A stretch of 64,000 bases of DNA from positions 2,008,501 to 2,072,500 of the forward strand of contig NZ_LT630450.1 of assembly GCF_900116045.1 (NCBI RefSeq), in the 5' to 3' direction. Below the pieces are notes generated by a model. It did not search any database. It had not been told where the DNA came from and saw only the letters and a program-made list of their open reading frames with translations. Source of the stretch: Desulfovibrio piger (GTDB taxonomy: Bacteria > Desulfobacterota > Desulfovibrionia > Desulfovibrionales > Desulfovibrionaceae). Position 1 is the first letter of the stretch. The number at the start of each line of letters is the position of its first letter. A program made the translations under genes and the position numbers. Below, one piece after another: positions 43,898-54,052 of the stretch.

Positions 43898-45229
43898 ATG
43901 ATGCTTTCCCGTTTCCGGCAGGGCCGCGGCCCCGTGGCCGGCAAAGATCGTGATACGCGCTTCCCGTCGCGCATGGGGATGGGCCTGCTGCTGGCGGCCC
44001 TGCTGCTGTTGCCGGGCTGTGCCCAGGCTGTCCCGGATGCCGGTGTGCCGCTGCATGTCCCTGCCGCGCGGACGCTCCCCGGCCCCCTGGAGCCTGCGCC
44101 CCTGTCGGCGCTGGTATTGCATGATGCCGGGGCGCGCCAGTGCCGGGTCTACGATGGTGTGCGCATCATCGCGCAGCCCATGCAGGAGAACCTCTGCGCC
44201 CTGAGCTTCGATGACGGTCCTTCGGCCAATACGCCGCAGATCCTCGACATCCTGGCCGCGCACAACATCCCGGCCACCTTCTTCGTGCTGGGGCGGAACG
44301 CCGAGCACCGGCCCGACCTTGTGCAGCGCATCCATGACGAGGGCCACGAGATCGGCATCCATACCTATTCCCATCCCAATCTGCGCCATCTCAACCAGGC
44401 GGCCCAGAGCGAGCAGATCGGCAGGGTGCAGCGCTTTTTGCGTACCCTGGGCATCGAGGCCCGCTTCCTGCGCCCGCCCTACGGCTCGTTCAACGACATC
44501 ACCCTGAAGGCCGCCGAACAGATGGACCTCAAGGTGGTGCTCTGGTCGCTGGACAGCGAGGACTGGCGGGGCGTGCGCGAGGATTATGCCGCCCTGGTCA
44601 ACACGCGGGGCCAGCGCTACGTCAACAACGATTTGCGCGGCATCTTCCTTTTCCATGATACGGTGCACGGCACGCTGGAGAACCTGCCGCGCATCATCGC
44701 GCAGTTGCAGGCCGGGGGCTGCCAGCGTTTCGTGACGGTCAGCGATTTCCTGGACGGCAGTCTGGATCCCGAGCCGCCGTTGCTCATGGCCCGCCACAAC
44801 CGGCATCCTTTGCCTGACGGCCGCGAGCTCATGCCGCCGGAAAGCTTTCCCGATGTGCAGTGGGCCGGACAGGGGCGGGGGCGCAGCGGCTTCGATGCCG
44901 CCCAGCGTGCCTCCTCCACGCGGGACACCAGCCTCACCTGGGCCGCGGGCAGCACGCCGGTGCCCATGGCCCGCAGCAGCAGCCCCCGCTGGGGCAAGGC
45001 CGCGGAACAGGCCCGCGAGCAGCAGGCCCGGCGCCAGGAGCGTCTGGAACAGGAACGGCAGGCCGCAGCGGCCAGGGGGCAGCCGCAGCCGGCAGGGCCC
45101 GTCCATGCCGTGCGCGGCACCGTGACGCCCCAGCGCGACTTCGGCACCAGTGCCGGCGAGGTCTACCCCGGCAGCCGCCCCGTGAGTTCCGTCGAGGAGC
45201 TGGCTCCGGCCACCTCCGTGCAGCAGTAA
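43898..45229 (+). CDS. Polysaccharide deacetylase (NodB) lipoprotein
   Basis: A 443-residue envelope protein. After a basic N-terminus, MGMGLLLAALLLLPGC is a lipoprotein signal with the lipidated Cys at about residue 42. The carbohydrate esterase 4 domain (about 100-290) has LSFDDGPS (first Asp and metal Asp), HTYSHPN (HxxxH metal ligands), RFLRPPYGSFN and IFLFHDTVHG, so it should remove N-acetyl groups from peptidoglycan or an exopolysaccharide. The last 130 residues are low-complexity, with an Arg/Gln/Glu-rich helix (AAEQAREQQARRQERLEQER). Two ATGs in tandem follow GGGTGGAAAAG; the second is at 43901. Confidence 0.9.
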   Translation: MMLSRFRQGRGPVAGKDRDTRFPSRMGMGLLLAALLLLPGCAQAVPDAGVPLHVPAARTLPGPLEPAPLSALVLHDAGARQCRVYDGVRIIAQPMQENLCALSFDDGPSANTPQILDILAAHNIPATFFVLGRNAEHRPDLVQRIHDEGHEIGIHTYSHPNLRHLNQAAQSEQIGRVQRFLRTLGIEARFLRPPYGSFNDITLKAAEQMDLKVVLWSLDSEDWRGVREDYAALVNTRGQRYVNNDLRGIFLFHDTVHGTLENLPRIIAQLQAGGCQRFVTVSDFLDGSLDPEPPLLMARHNRHPLPDGRELMPPESFPDVQWAGQGRGRSGFDAAQRASSTRDTSLTWAAGSTPVPMARSSSPRWGKAAEQAREQQARRQERLEQERQAAAARGQPQPAGPVHAVRGTVTPQRDFGTSAGEVYPGSRPVSSVEELAPATSVQQ

Positions 45230-45237
45230 GCAAAAAA

Positions 45238-45357
45238 CGGGGGAGGAAAATCCCCCATCGCTGCGGCGCTGCCCGTAACGCTCCCTTGTCGCTGACGGGC
45301 ACGCTCTGGGCCGTCTTGGGCCGCTGCCAGCGCGAGAGGGCTTCCCCTTCCCCCCAT
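45238..45357 (+). repeat. Dispersed foldable repeat, copy D
   Basis: Same element as at 1701 and 25255: GCTGCCCGTAACGCTCCC, GTCGCTGACGGGCACGC, GGCCGCTGCCAGCGCGAGAGGG and TTCCCCTTCC. It lies between the convergent deacetylase and nspC genes. Confidence 0.8.
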
Positions 45358-45400
45358 GCTTCCCGCCCCTTGCCCGGCGCGTTTCATTCAAGCAGGCGAA

Positions 45401-45430
45401 CAGCCCCCGCATGATGTCATGCGGGGGCTG
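45401..45430. terminator. Hairpin between convergent genes
   Basis: CAGCCCCCGCATG with CATGCGGGGGCTG, 35 bp after the nspC stop on the minus strand. No strong T-tract. Confidence 0.6.
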
Positions 45431-45464
45431 CTGCGTTCGGGGAACATGCCGGGACTTCGATGCC

Positions 45465-46694
<1,230 letters not shown>

Positions 46695-46789
46695 GTTTCA
46701 GTCTTTTGCAGGGGTTGGGGTGAAGAAAGGGCTGCCGCCCGGGGCCTGGCCGCAGGGCGGCGGGCGTTTTTTCCGGGCCGGAGCGCAAC

Positions 46790-46819
46790 GGGGGAAGGGG
46801 CCCGCGGGCCCCTTCCCCC
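46790..46819. repeat. Perfect 30-bp palindrome inside the polyamine operon
   Basis: GGGGGAAGGGG-CCCGCGGG-CCCCTTCCCCC reads the same on both strands. It starts 28 bp after the stop of the dehydrogenase gene and about 95 bp before nspC. It could be an attenuator, a 3' end stabiliser or a processing site. Confidence 0.7.
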
Positions 46820-46847
46820 TGAAACGGCGTTGCTGGCGCGAAAGGGA

Positions 46848-48050
46848 CTAGTCCTTCACTTCCACGCACTGCCACGGCAGACCGTAGGCGTTGAGGTCGG
46901 CCATGAAGGGGTCGGGGTCGAACTGTTCCATGTTCCACACACCGGGCTTGAGCCACTGGCCGGAGACCATCATCTTGGCACCGATCATGGCGGGCACGCC
47001 GGTGGTGTAGGAGATGGCCTGGGAACCCACTTCGGCGTAGCAGGCCTCATGGTCGCAGATGTTGTAGATGTAGACGGCCTTTTCCTTGCCGTCCTTGATG
47101 CCGCGCATGACGTTGCCGATGCAGGTCTTGCCCCTGGTCAGCGGGCCCAGGGAGGCGGGGTCGGGCAGCAGGGCGCGCAGGAACTGGATGGGCACGATGT
47201 CCTGGCCCTGGAAGCGCACGGGATCGATGCGGGTCATGCCCACATTGCCCAGCACCTTGAGGTGGTTCAGGTAATTCTCCGAGAAGGTCATCCAGAAGCG
47301 GGCGCGCTTGAGGCCCTTGAGGTTCTGCACCAGGGATTCCAGTTCCTCGTGGTACATGAGGAAGCACTTCTTGGGGCCGATGCCGTCGGGGAAGTCGTAG
47401 GTCATGGACCAGGACAGGGGATCGGTCTCCACCCATTCGCCGCGTTCCCAGTAACGGCCGCGGGCGGTCACTTCGCGGATGTTGATCTCGGGGTTGAAGT
47501 TGGTGGCGAAGGGCTGGCCGTGGTCACCGGCGTTGCAGTCGATGATGTCCAGCACATGCACTTCGTCCAGCTCGTGCTTCATGACCCAGGCCGAGAAGAC
47601 GTTGGTGACGCCGGGGTCGAAACCGGAGCCCAGCAGGGCGGTGAGGCCGGCCTGCCTGAAGCGCTCCTGGTAGGCCCACTGCCATTTGTATTCGAACTTG
47701 GCGGTATCCAGGGGCTCGTAGTTGGCCGTATCCAGATAATGCACGCCGCATTCCAGGCAGGCGTCCATGATGTGCAGATCCTGATAGGGCAGGGCGATGT
47801 TCAGCACGGTGTGGGGCTTCACCTGACGGATGAGGGCGCAGAGCTCGGGCACGTTGTCGGCATCCACCTGGGCGGTGGCGATGTCGACGCCCAGACGGGC
47901 CTTGACCGAGCGGGCGATCTCGTCACACCGGGAAAGCGTACGGCTGGCAAGGGTGATCTTGCCGAAGGCCCCTTCTTTGGCCACCTGGGCGCACTTGTGC
48001 GCCACCACGCTTCCCACGCCACCGGCGCCGATGATCAGAATATCCGCCAT
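46848..48050 (-). CDS. Carboxynorspermidine synthase (saccharopine dehydrogenase family)
   Basis: NADPH-dependent enzyme that condenses aspartate semialdehyde with a diamine to give carboxynorspermidine or carboxyspermidine. The 400 residues begin MADILIIGAGGVGSVVAHKCAQ (Rossmann GxGxxG), then HYLDTANYEP, TALLGSGFDPGVTNVFSAW and DIIDCNAGDHGQPFATNFNPEINIREV, typical of this branch of saccharopine dehydrogenase-like proteins. The start at 48050 follows AAGGAGAAATC. The nspC gene follows. Confidence 0.93.
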   Translation of the reverse strand: MADILIIGAGGVGSVVAHKCAQVAKEGAFGKITLASRTLSRCDEIARSVKARLGVDIATAQVDADNVPELCALIRQVKPHTVLNIALPYQDLHIMDACLECGVHYLDTANYEPLDTAKFEYKWQWAYQERFRQAGLTALLGSGFDPGVTNVFSAWVMKHELDEVHVLDIIDCNAGDHGQPFATNFNPEINIREVTARGRYWERGEWVETDPLSWSMTYDFPDGIGPKKCFLMYHEELESLVQNLKGLKRARFWMTFSENYLNHLKVLGNVGMTRIDPVRFQGQDIVPIQFLRALLPDPASLGPLTRGKTCIGNVMRGIKDGKEKAVYIYNICDHEACYAEVGSQAISYTTGVPAMIGAKMMVSGQWLKPGVWNMEQFDPDPFMADLNAYGLPWQCVEVKD

Positions 48051-48491
48051 GATTTCTCCTTTTGAATCCGTTTGTCCGTGATTGATGAAATGCGGCCCGC
48101 CGGAACAGGCGGTCATCCCCTCCATAGCCCACAGCGGCAGGAAGGTAAAGGGCAGGGGGAGGGCACCGGCCGGTCGCGCGGCCTTTGCCTTCCCCGGGCT
48201 TTCCGGGGCTGCCCGGGCAGGGCGCGTCCCTGGTGCCGGGCCCGGGAGCCGGGGACATGCCATGCCCAGCATGCCTGCCTGTTGTGACCGTTGGCCGTCC
48301 TGTCGGTGACGGGCCGGTGACGACAGACGGGCGCCGTCCGCGCCGGTGGCGGCCGGAGTCGTGCCGTAGCGGCGGCAGTGGCTGAAGGCCGTCGCCGCCA
48401 GGCCCCGGCGTTGCGGGCGACCGTCCCGCATGGTCCGGGACGGCACGCGCCGGGGGGCCTCCTCCCCGGACAGGCAGCCCCGTCCGCGTCC
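48051..48491. other. Intergenic gap without a supported gene
   Basis: About 440 bp upstream of the polyamine operon. The open frames here are GC-driven, lack ribosome sites and have no recognisable protein character. It presumably carries the operon promoter, but I see no convincing -35/-10 pair. Confidence 0.5.
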
Positions 48492-48824
48492 CTAGTGGGT
48501 ATGGTCCAGAACGGGCACGCTGTCGCCCAGTTTTGCGCGGATGGCGGCGATCATGGTCTCGTGGTGCGGGCAGGGGAAGCCGATGGGGTTGCCCTTGCGG
48601 ATGCAGGAGGCCAGGGCCACGGCTTCGGCGCCGCGATCCACCAGCATCCTGGCGCGGGCCACGGCCCGCTTGCCGGGACAGCCGCCGCAGGAGACGAAGC
48701 CGATGACCTCGCAGGGGCCCAGTTCCTCGAACGCGCCCTTACCCTGGGCGGCAAAGGAAAAGTCCGTGGTGCCGGGGCAGATGTCCTCGGTCTGCATGCA
48801 GCGGATGATGCCGATCTTTTTCAT
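48492..48824 (-). CDS. CGGC domain protein
   Basis: A 110-residue soluble protein of the CGGC (COG5561-like) family. It starts KKIGIIRCMQTEDICPGTTDF and has VSCGGCPGKRAVARA, followed by VALASCIRKGNPIGFPCPH. The conserved cysteines (IRC, ICPG, SCGGC, SC, FPC) suggest metal or redox chemistry, but the function of the family is not established. The start at 48824 follows AAGGAGGCTCCC. It lies 19 bp after the ATP-grasp gene and is probably cotranscribed. Confidence 0.85.
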   Translation of the reverse strand: MKKIGIIRCMQTEDICPGTTDFSFAAQGKGAFEELGPCEVIGFVSCGGCPGKRAVARARMLVDRGAEAVALASCIRKGNPIGFPCPHHETMIAAIRAKLGDSVPVLDHTH

Positions 48825-48843
48825 GGGAGCCTCCTTGGTTTGC

Positions 48844-50034
48844 TTATCGGGCCCGGGGCGTCTCCCCGTGGTCTTCGGGGATGACGAAGCCCAGCAGGTC
48901 GTCACGCACGATGGCGTCCAGTTCCGCCCGGTCATGGGCCGGGGTCTCGGTGAACAGGAAGCCGAAGTGGGAATAGCGGTCATAAAAGCCGCGGCGCAGG
49001 CGCAGGACCTTGTGGAAGCGGGCGCAGAGGGCGTCGTAGTCGAAGCGCCGTACCGGCGGGCAGGCGGCGGGCTTGTTGAGCACGATGAGGGTGTAGAGCC
49101 TGTCCTCGTGGCCGGGCAGGATACTGTCCCAGTCCGGGCGCCGGTCGTCCAGATAGCAGCCGTAGGTGGGGAAGCCCCAGGCGAAGAGGCTGATGTCCGT
49201 GCAGCACCAGCCCGCGAAGCGCAGCGGGTTGAACTCGATGGGCACCATATGGCCGTCGGCGTCGCGGCGCAGTTCCACATGGACGGGGTAGTCGCGCAGG
49301 CCCAGACGCTCGTTGAGCCGGTCGAACCAGGCTTCCAGCGGCCCGGCCATGCGGCGGATGATGTCCGCGCTGGTGTAGTACAGGCGGTCGCTCACGTCTT
49401 CGGAAGAGGCGAAGTCGTGCTGGAGGATGTTGCAGATGACGGCCTCGCCGCGGCTGTTGAAATAGACGTCCACGGCATATTCCGTGCCCTGGATGAGGGA
49501 TTCCAGCAGCCAGACCTGGTTGTCCAGCACGGCGGCGGGATATTCCCTGCGCCAGCGTACGGCGCCGGCAGCGATGTCGTCACGGGCGGCGCGCCACTGC
49601 CGGGCGTTCTCGATGCTGTAGACGCCCAGGCTGAAGAAGCCCACGGCGGGCTTGAGCACGCAGGGGCCGGGCAGGCTGTCGAAATGGGTCTCCATGACCT
49701 CCCGCAGGGTCAGCTCGCGGAAATGGAAATCGGGGAAGAGCGGGGCCAGGCGCCGGCGGAACAGCAGCTTGTTCTTGAGCAGTTCGGTGGCGCGTACCAG
49801 CCCGGCATTGCCCGAACGGCTGTAGAGCCAGTCCAGGGCGTTTTCCGAATTGCTGTACAGGCGCTGCCCCCGGCAGCACAGATGGCCGAAGTCGCGGCTG
49901 GAGACAAGGTTGAGGTGCAGCCCGTAATCCAGCCCGGCCTGCCGGGCAGCGGGCGTATCCAGGACAGGTTCCTGCCGGTCGGCGGCAAAGGCGGCCAGCT
50001 CCGGCGAGACATACGGATCTTCCAGAATGATCAT
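48844..50034 (-). CDS. ATP-grasp domain protein
   Basis: A 396-residue ATP-grasp-like carboxylate-amine ligase of unknown substrate. Visible features are the N-terminal region up to LLKNKLLFRRRLAPLFPDF, then GPCVLKPAVGFFSLGVY (ATP-binding lysine and glycine-rich loop), WLLESLIQGTEYAVDVYFNSRGEAVI, and MVPIEFNPLRFAGWC with the metal-binding Glu/Asn of ATP-grasp enzymes. The start at 50034 follows GAGGGGCCCC. It is paired with the CGGC protein. Confidence 0.82.
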   Translation of the reverse strand: MIILEDPYVSPELAAFAADRQEPVLDTPAARQAGLDYGLHLNLVSSRDFGHLCCRGQRLYSNSENALDWLYSRSGNAGLVRATELLKNKLLFRRRLAPLFPDFHFRELTLREVMETHFDSLPGPCVLKPAVGFFSLGVYSIENARQWRAARDDIAAGAVRWRREYPAAVLDNQVWLLESLIQGTEYAVDVYFNSRGEAVICNILQHDFASSEDVSDRLYYTSADIIRRMAGPLEAWFDRLNERLGLRDYPVHVELRRDADGHMVPIEFNPLRFAGWCCTDISLFAWGFPTYGCYLDDRRPDWDSILPGHEDRLYTLIVLNKPAACPPVRRFDYDALCARFHKVLRLRRGFYDRYSHFGFLFTETPAHDRAELDAIVRDDLLGFVIPEDHGETPRAR

Positions 50035-50120
50035 GGGGCCCCTCGTGCAGCATGGCTGCGTAAAAAGCGCAGGGCCGGGATGGTTCCTGACCCTGCGCGG
50101 TGTGGTTGCTGGAGAAGCGG

Positions 50121-50153
50121 CCGGAGCCCGTCCTTGTTAAGGAACGGCTCCGG
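50121..50153 (-). terminator. Hairpin upstream of the ATP-grasp gene
   Basis: CCGGAGCCCGTCCTT-GTT-AAGGAACGGCTCCGG, one mismatch, no T-tract. It lies in the gap between hom and the ATP-grasp gene. Confidence 0.45.
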
Positions 50154-50225
50154 TGGCGGCGGGAAATGTCTCATGGCGGCACGGCCTTTCCCGCGGAGCC
50201 GGGTGCCACCATTGGGATCAAGCAT

Positions 50226-50260
50226 GCAGGGGGGAGGAGAGCCTCCCCCCTGCTTTCGTT
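50226..50260. terminator. Hairpin at the end of hom
   Basis: GCAGGGGGGAGG-AGAG-CCTCCCCCCTGC, 11 bp beyond the hom stop. The T-rich side faces the plus strand, so efficiency for hom is unclear. Confidence 0.6.
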
Positions 50261-50263
50261 TTG

Positions 50264-51583
50264 TTAATCAAGCACACGGAAGTACACGGCGGGCTGGCGC
50301 AGCATGCCGGTATCCAGGGTGCGCTGCAGGGCGGTGCTCATGGCTTCCTCGGTGGTCTCATGGGTCATGAAGACCAGGGGCACGCCCTTGCCCTCGTCGG
50401 TGCGCTGGATGACCTGGGCCATGCTCACGCCCTGGTCGGCCATGCAGCCGGCCAGATCGCGCAGCACGCCGGGCTCGTCCTCCACCATGACGCGCACATA
50501 GTAGCGCGAGCGCCATTCCGCCGGCGGCACGATGCTGGCGCGGGGCAGGTCGTCACAGGCGTAGCCGGTGTTGTGCGGGTTCTCGTCACGGGCCACGGCC
50601 ATGAGGTCGGCCAGCACGGCCCCGGCGGTGGGCAGGTCGCCCGCGCCCCGGCCGTGGAAGAAGAGCGAACCGCAGGCATTGCCGCTGACGCGCACGGCGT
50701 TGTACACGCCGCCCACACGGGCCAGCAGCACCGTATAGGGCACCAGGGCCGGGAACACGCCCGCCTCCAGGCGCACCTTGCCGTCGGCCTGGCCGGGGTC
50801 GCGGCGTTCGCGCACCTGGGCGATGAGCTTGATGCGGTAGCCGAACTCGCGGGCCAGGGCGATATCCATGCTGGACATGCCGCGGATGCCGCGCACGGGC
50901 ATGGCCGTGTAGGGGTAGTTGACCCCGTAGGCCAGGCGGATGAGCAGGGTCAGCTTGTGGGCCGCGTCGTGGCCGTCGATGTCCAGGGTGGGATCGGCTT
51001 CGGCATAGCCCAGCTGCTGGGCCTGCTTGAGGGCCACATCGAAGTCCAGACCGTTGGAGGTCATCTCGGACAGGATGTAGTTGCTGGTGCCGTTGAGGAT
51101 GCCCATGAGGGACGAGATGCGGTTGCCGGCCAGGCTGGTGCGCAGGGCCTCCACCACGGGCACGGCGCCGGCGACACTGGCCTCGTAGCGCAGGATGCGG
51201 CCCTTGCCGGCGGCCTTCTGGAACAGGGCGAGTCCCTCCTCGGCCAGCAGGGCCTTGTTGGCGGTGACGATGTGCTTGCCGGCGTCCAGGGCGCGGTCGA
51301 TGATGGCGCGCGGGGCGTCGATGCCGCCCATGAGTTCCACCAGCACGTCGATCTCGGGATCGTTGACCAGCTCGTCAGGATTCGTGGTCAGGTCGGCCCC
51401 GGGGGGCAGGGGCACGGTGCGCGCCTTCTGGGCATTGCGCACCAGCACCTTCTTGACCCGGATGTCCCGGCCCGTACGCTGGCGGATGATGTCGGCGTTC
51501 TCTTCCAGCAGGCGGGCAAGACCGCCGCCCACGGTGCCGAACCCGGCCAGACCCACTACCAGAGGCTTGTTGCTTTCGGCCAT
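50264..51583 (-). CDS. hom: Homoserine dehydrogenase
   Basis: Reduces aspartate semialdehyde to homoserine for threonine and methionine. The 439 residues show the NAD(P)-binding VGLAGFGTVGGGLARLL, TANKALLAEEG, YEASVAGAVPVVEALR, GILNGTSNYIL and AEADPTLDIDGHDAAHKL with the catalytic residues. A C-terminal ACT domain (YYVRVMVEDEPGVLRDLAG) suggests feedback control by threonine. It starts 8 bp after the aminotransferase stop, so they form one operon. Confidence 0.97.
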   Translation of the reverse strand: MAESNKPLVVGLAGFGTVGGGLARLLEENADIIRQRTGRDIRVKKVLVRNAQKARTVPLPPGADLTTNPDELVNDPEIDVLVELMGGIDAPRAIIDRALDAGKHIVTANKALLAEEGLALFQKAAGKGRILRYEASVAGAVPVVEALRTSLAGNRISSLMGILNGTSNYILSEMTSNGLDFDVALKQAQQLGYAEADPTLDIDGHDAAHKLTLLIRLAYGVNYPYTAMPVRGIRGMSSMDIALAREFGYRIKLIAQVRERRDPGQADGKVRLEAGVFPALVPYTVLLARVGGVYNAVRVSGNACGSLFFHGRGAGDLPTAGAVLADLMAVARDENPHNTGYACDDLPRASIVPPAEWRSRYYVRVMVEDEPGVLRDLAGCMADQGVSMAQVIQRTDEGKGVPLVFMTHETTEEAMSTALQRTLDTGMLRQPAVYFRVLD

Positions 51584-51591
51584 AGTGTCCC

Positions 51592-52773
51592 CTAATCGCT
51601 GGAGCCGCTGAGCAGGCGGCGGATGTTGCGCACGGCCTGACGGGTGCGGTGATCGTTCTCGATGAGGGCGAAGCGCACGTACTCGTCACCGTAGGCGCCA
51701 AAGCCCAGGCCCGGCGAGACGGCCACCTGCGCTTCGGTGAGCAGCAGCTTGGAGAATTCCACGGAACCCATCTTGCGGAACTCTTCGGGGATGCGGGCCC
51801 AGACGAACATGGTCGCCTTGGGCGCGGGCACTTCCCAGCCGATGCGGTTGAGGCCGTCGATGAGCCAGTCACGGCGCTGGCGGTAGATGTCGCAGATCCT
51901 GGTGACTTCCTCGTCGCCGCCGCGCAGGCCCACGGTGGCCGCGATCTGGATGGGCTGGAAGATGCCGTAGTCCAGATAGCTCTTGATGCGGCTCAGGGCG
52001 TGGATGAGCTTGGGGTTGCCCAGGCAGAAGCCCACGCGCCAGCCGGGCATGGAATAGCTCTTGGACATGGTGTAGAATTCCACGCCCACGTCCTTGGCGC
52101 CCTTGGCCTGCAGGAAGCTGGGGGCCTTGTAGCCGTCGAAGACCAGGTCGGCATAGGCCAGGTCATGGATGACCCAGATGTTGTTCTCCTTGGCGAATTC
52201 CACGACCTTTTCAAAGAAGGCCAGGTCGGTCACTTCCGTGGTGGGGTTGTGGGGATAGCACAGGAAGAGCAGCTTGGGACGGGGCCAGGCCTGCTGGGTG
52301 GCGGCGGTCAGGTCCTCGAAGAAGTCACGGCCGGGCCCGATGGGCACGCTGCGCACGTCGGCGCCGGCGATGATGGGCGCGTATTTGTGGATGGGGTAGG
52401 TGGGGTCGGGCGCCAGCACCACGTCACCGGGGGAGAGCATGGCCAGCGAAAGGTGGGCGAGCCCTTCCTTGGAGCCCATGGTCACGATGGCTTCGGTGTT
52501 GGGATCGAGATCCACGTCGTACAGGCGCTTGTAGCGTTCGCACACGGCATCGCGCAGATGGGGGATGCCGCGGGAGAGCGAATAGCGGTGGTTCACCGGC
52601 TTCTGTACGGCTTCCACCAGCTTGTCCACGATGTACGGCGGGGTGGGAATGTCGGGGTTTCCCATGCTGAAGTCAACGATATCGATATTCTGGCGACGCA
52701 GCTTCATTTTGAGGTCGCCTACCACCGCGAAGACGTAGGGGGGCAGGCGCTGGATGCGCGAGAACTCTTCCAT
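51592..52773 (-). CDS. Fold-type I aminotransferase, alanine transaminase-like
   Basis: A 393-residue PLP enzyme. Seen: [73 protein letters not shown] and [14 protein letters not shown] with the PLP lysine, then [10 protein letters not shown] with the substrate-carboxylate Arg. It resembles AlaC/YfdZ-type alanine or related aminotransferases that often precede hom in Desulfovibrio-like genomes. The start at 52773 follows AGGAGAAGCGTCCCC. The substrate could equally be another amino acid made from aspartate. Confidence 0.9.
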   Translation of the reverse strand: MEEFSRIQRLPPYVFAVVGDLKMKLRRQNIDIVDFSMGNPDIPTPPYIVDKLVEAVQKPVNHRYSLSRGIPHLRDAVCERYKRLYDVDLDPNTEAIVTMGSKEGLAHLSLAMLSPGDVVLAPDPTYPIHKYAPIIAGADVRSVPIGPGRDFFEDLTAATQQAWPRPKLLFLCYPHNPTTEVTDLAFFEKVVEFAKENNIWVIHDLAYADLVFDGYKAPSFLQAKGAKDVGVEFYTMSKSYSMPGWRVGFCLGNPKLIHALSRIKSYLDYGIFQPIQIAATVGLRGGDEEVTRICDIYRQRRDWLIDGLNRIGWEVPAPKATMFVWARIPEEFRKMGSVEFSKLLLTEAQVAVSPGLGFGAYGDEYVRFALIENDHRTRQAVRNIRRLLSGSSD

Positions 52774-52812
52774 GGGGACGCTTCTCCTGCTGAAGTTCAA
52801 AATCTTCAGCCA

Positions 52813-52841
52813 GATTAGCCAGTGCGTTCGGCATTTGTAAA
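52813..52841 (-). promoter_or_regulatory. Promoter of the aminotransferase-hom operon
   Basis: Minus strand TTTACA (52841-52836), 17-bp spacer, CTAATC (52818-52813), with TGG just before the -10. Confidence 0.55.
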
Positions 52842-52846
52842 GCACT

Positions 52847-52875
52847 TTGCCAAGATAAAGGCTTTGCGCTACCGT
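52847..52875 (+). promoter_or_regulatory. Putative promoter of mtnA
   Basis: TTGCCA, 17-bp spacer, TACCGT. It is back to back with the promoter at 52813, leaving 5 bp between the two -35 hexamers. Confidence 0.5.
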
Positions 52876-52941
52876 TGTCGGTACTGGACAGGCCACGCCA
52901 TCCCACGGACCCGTTATCGCCCTTCAACCATCGAGGACCGC

Positions 52942-53991
52942 ATGGAACATCATATCCGTTTCGACGCTGACGCCATGACCCTGTATCTGCTGGACCAGCG
53001 TGCCCTGCCCGGGCGCGAGGACTACCTGCCCATCCGCACCCTGGACGAGACCATCCGGGCCCTGCAGGTGATGGTGGTGCGCGGCGCCCCGGCCATCGGC
53101 GTCACGGCCGGTTTCGGCTGCGTGCTGGCCCTGGAGGAACTGCGCCGCGGCCTGCCCGCCGGGGCCGACTGGCGCACGGCCTATGACCGGGCCCTGGAGC
53201 GCCTGGAGGCGGCCCGGCCCACGGCCGTGAACCTGCGCTGGGGCGTGGAGCGCATGCGGGCCCTGTGGCGGGCCCATGCCGGTCTGGAGATGGAGGCCCT
53301 CCTCCCCGTCCTGCTGGCCGAGGCCGAGACCATGCGCCGCGAGGACGTGGAGATCTGCCGCGAGATCGGCCGCCACGGGGCGTCCTGCATCAACGACGGC
53401 GACACCGTCCTCACCCACTGCAATGCCGGGGCCCTGGCCACGGCCGGGTACGGCACGGCCCTGGGCGTCATCCGCGGCGCCCTGGAAGCGGGCAAGAAGG
53501 TGCGGGTCATCGCCGACGAGACGCGGCCCTTCCTGCAGGGGGCGCGCCTGACCGCCTGGGAACTGCGGCAGGACGGCATCGACGTGCGCGTGGCCTGCGA
53601 CAATGCCTGCGCCCTGCTGATGCAGAAGGGCCTGGTGCAGTGCGTGGTGGTGGGGGCCGACCGCATCGCGGCCAACGGCGACGCCGCCAACAAGATCGGC
53701 ACCTTCGGCGTGGCCCTGCTGGCCAGGCATTTCGGCATCCCCTTCTATGTGGCGGCGCCCCTGTCCACCATCGACCCGCGCACGCCCGACGGCGCGCACA
53801 TCCCCATCGAGGAGCGCCCCGACCGGGAAGTGACCCATGTGGGCGGGACCCGCATCGTCCCCGAAGGGGTGCCGGTCTTCAATTTCGCCTTCGACGTGAC
53901 GCCCGCGGACTGCATCACGGGCATCATCACGGAAAAGGGCGTCCTGCGCGCCCCGTACGGCCCGGCCATCGCCGCGGCCCTCGGGGCCTGA
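52942..53991 (+). CDS. mtnA: Methylthioribose-1-phosphate isomerase
   Basis: Converts methylthioribose-1-phosphate to methylthioribulose-1-phosphate in methionine salvage. The 349 residues have [46 protein letters not shown] with the catalytic Cys, [35 protein letters not shown] with the catalytic Asp, and [15 protein letters not shown]. It is homologous to eIF2B subunits, but these motifs identify the isomerase. The start at 52942 follows GAGGACCGC. No other mtn gene is nearby. Confidence 0.95.
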   Translation: MEHHIRFDADAMTLYLLDQRALPGREDYLPIRTLDETIRALQVMVVRGAPAIGVTAGFGCVLALEELRRGLPAGADWRTAYDRALERLEAARPTAVNLRWGVERMRALWRAHAGLEMEALLPVLLAEAETMRREDVEICREIGRHGASCINDGDTVLTHCNAGALATAGYGTALGVIRGALEAGKKVRVIADETRPFLQGARLTAWELRQDGIDVRVACDNACALLMQKGLVQCVVVGADRIAANGDAANKIGTFGVALLARHFGIPFYVAAPLSTIDPRTPDGAHIPIEERPDREVTHVGGTRIVPEGVPVFNFAFDVTPADCITGIITEKGVLRAPYGPAIAAALGA

Positions 53992-53999
53992 TGTCCGCA

Positions 54000-54025
54000 C
54001 GGACGGCGCCATGCCGTCCGTTTTT
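54000..54025 (+). terminator. Intrinsic terminator of mtnA
   Basis: CGGACGGC-GCCAT-GCCGTCCG followed by TTTTT. Confidence 0.85.
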
Positions 54026-54052
54026 GCTTCCGCTGCCCGGAAAGGAGCGCCC

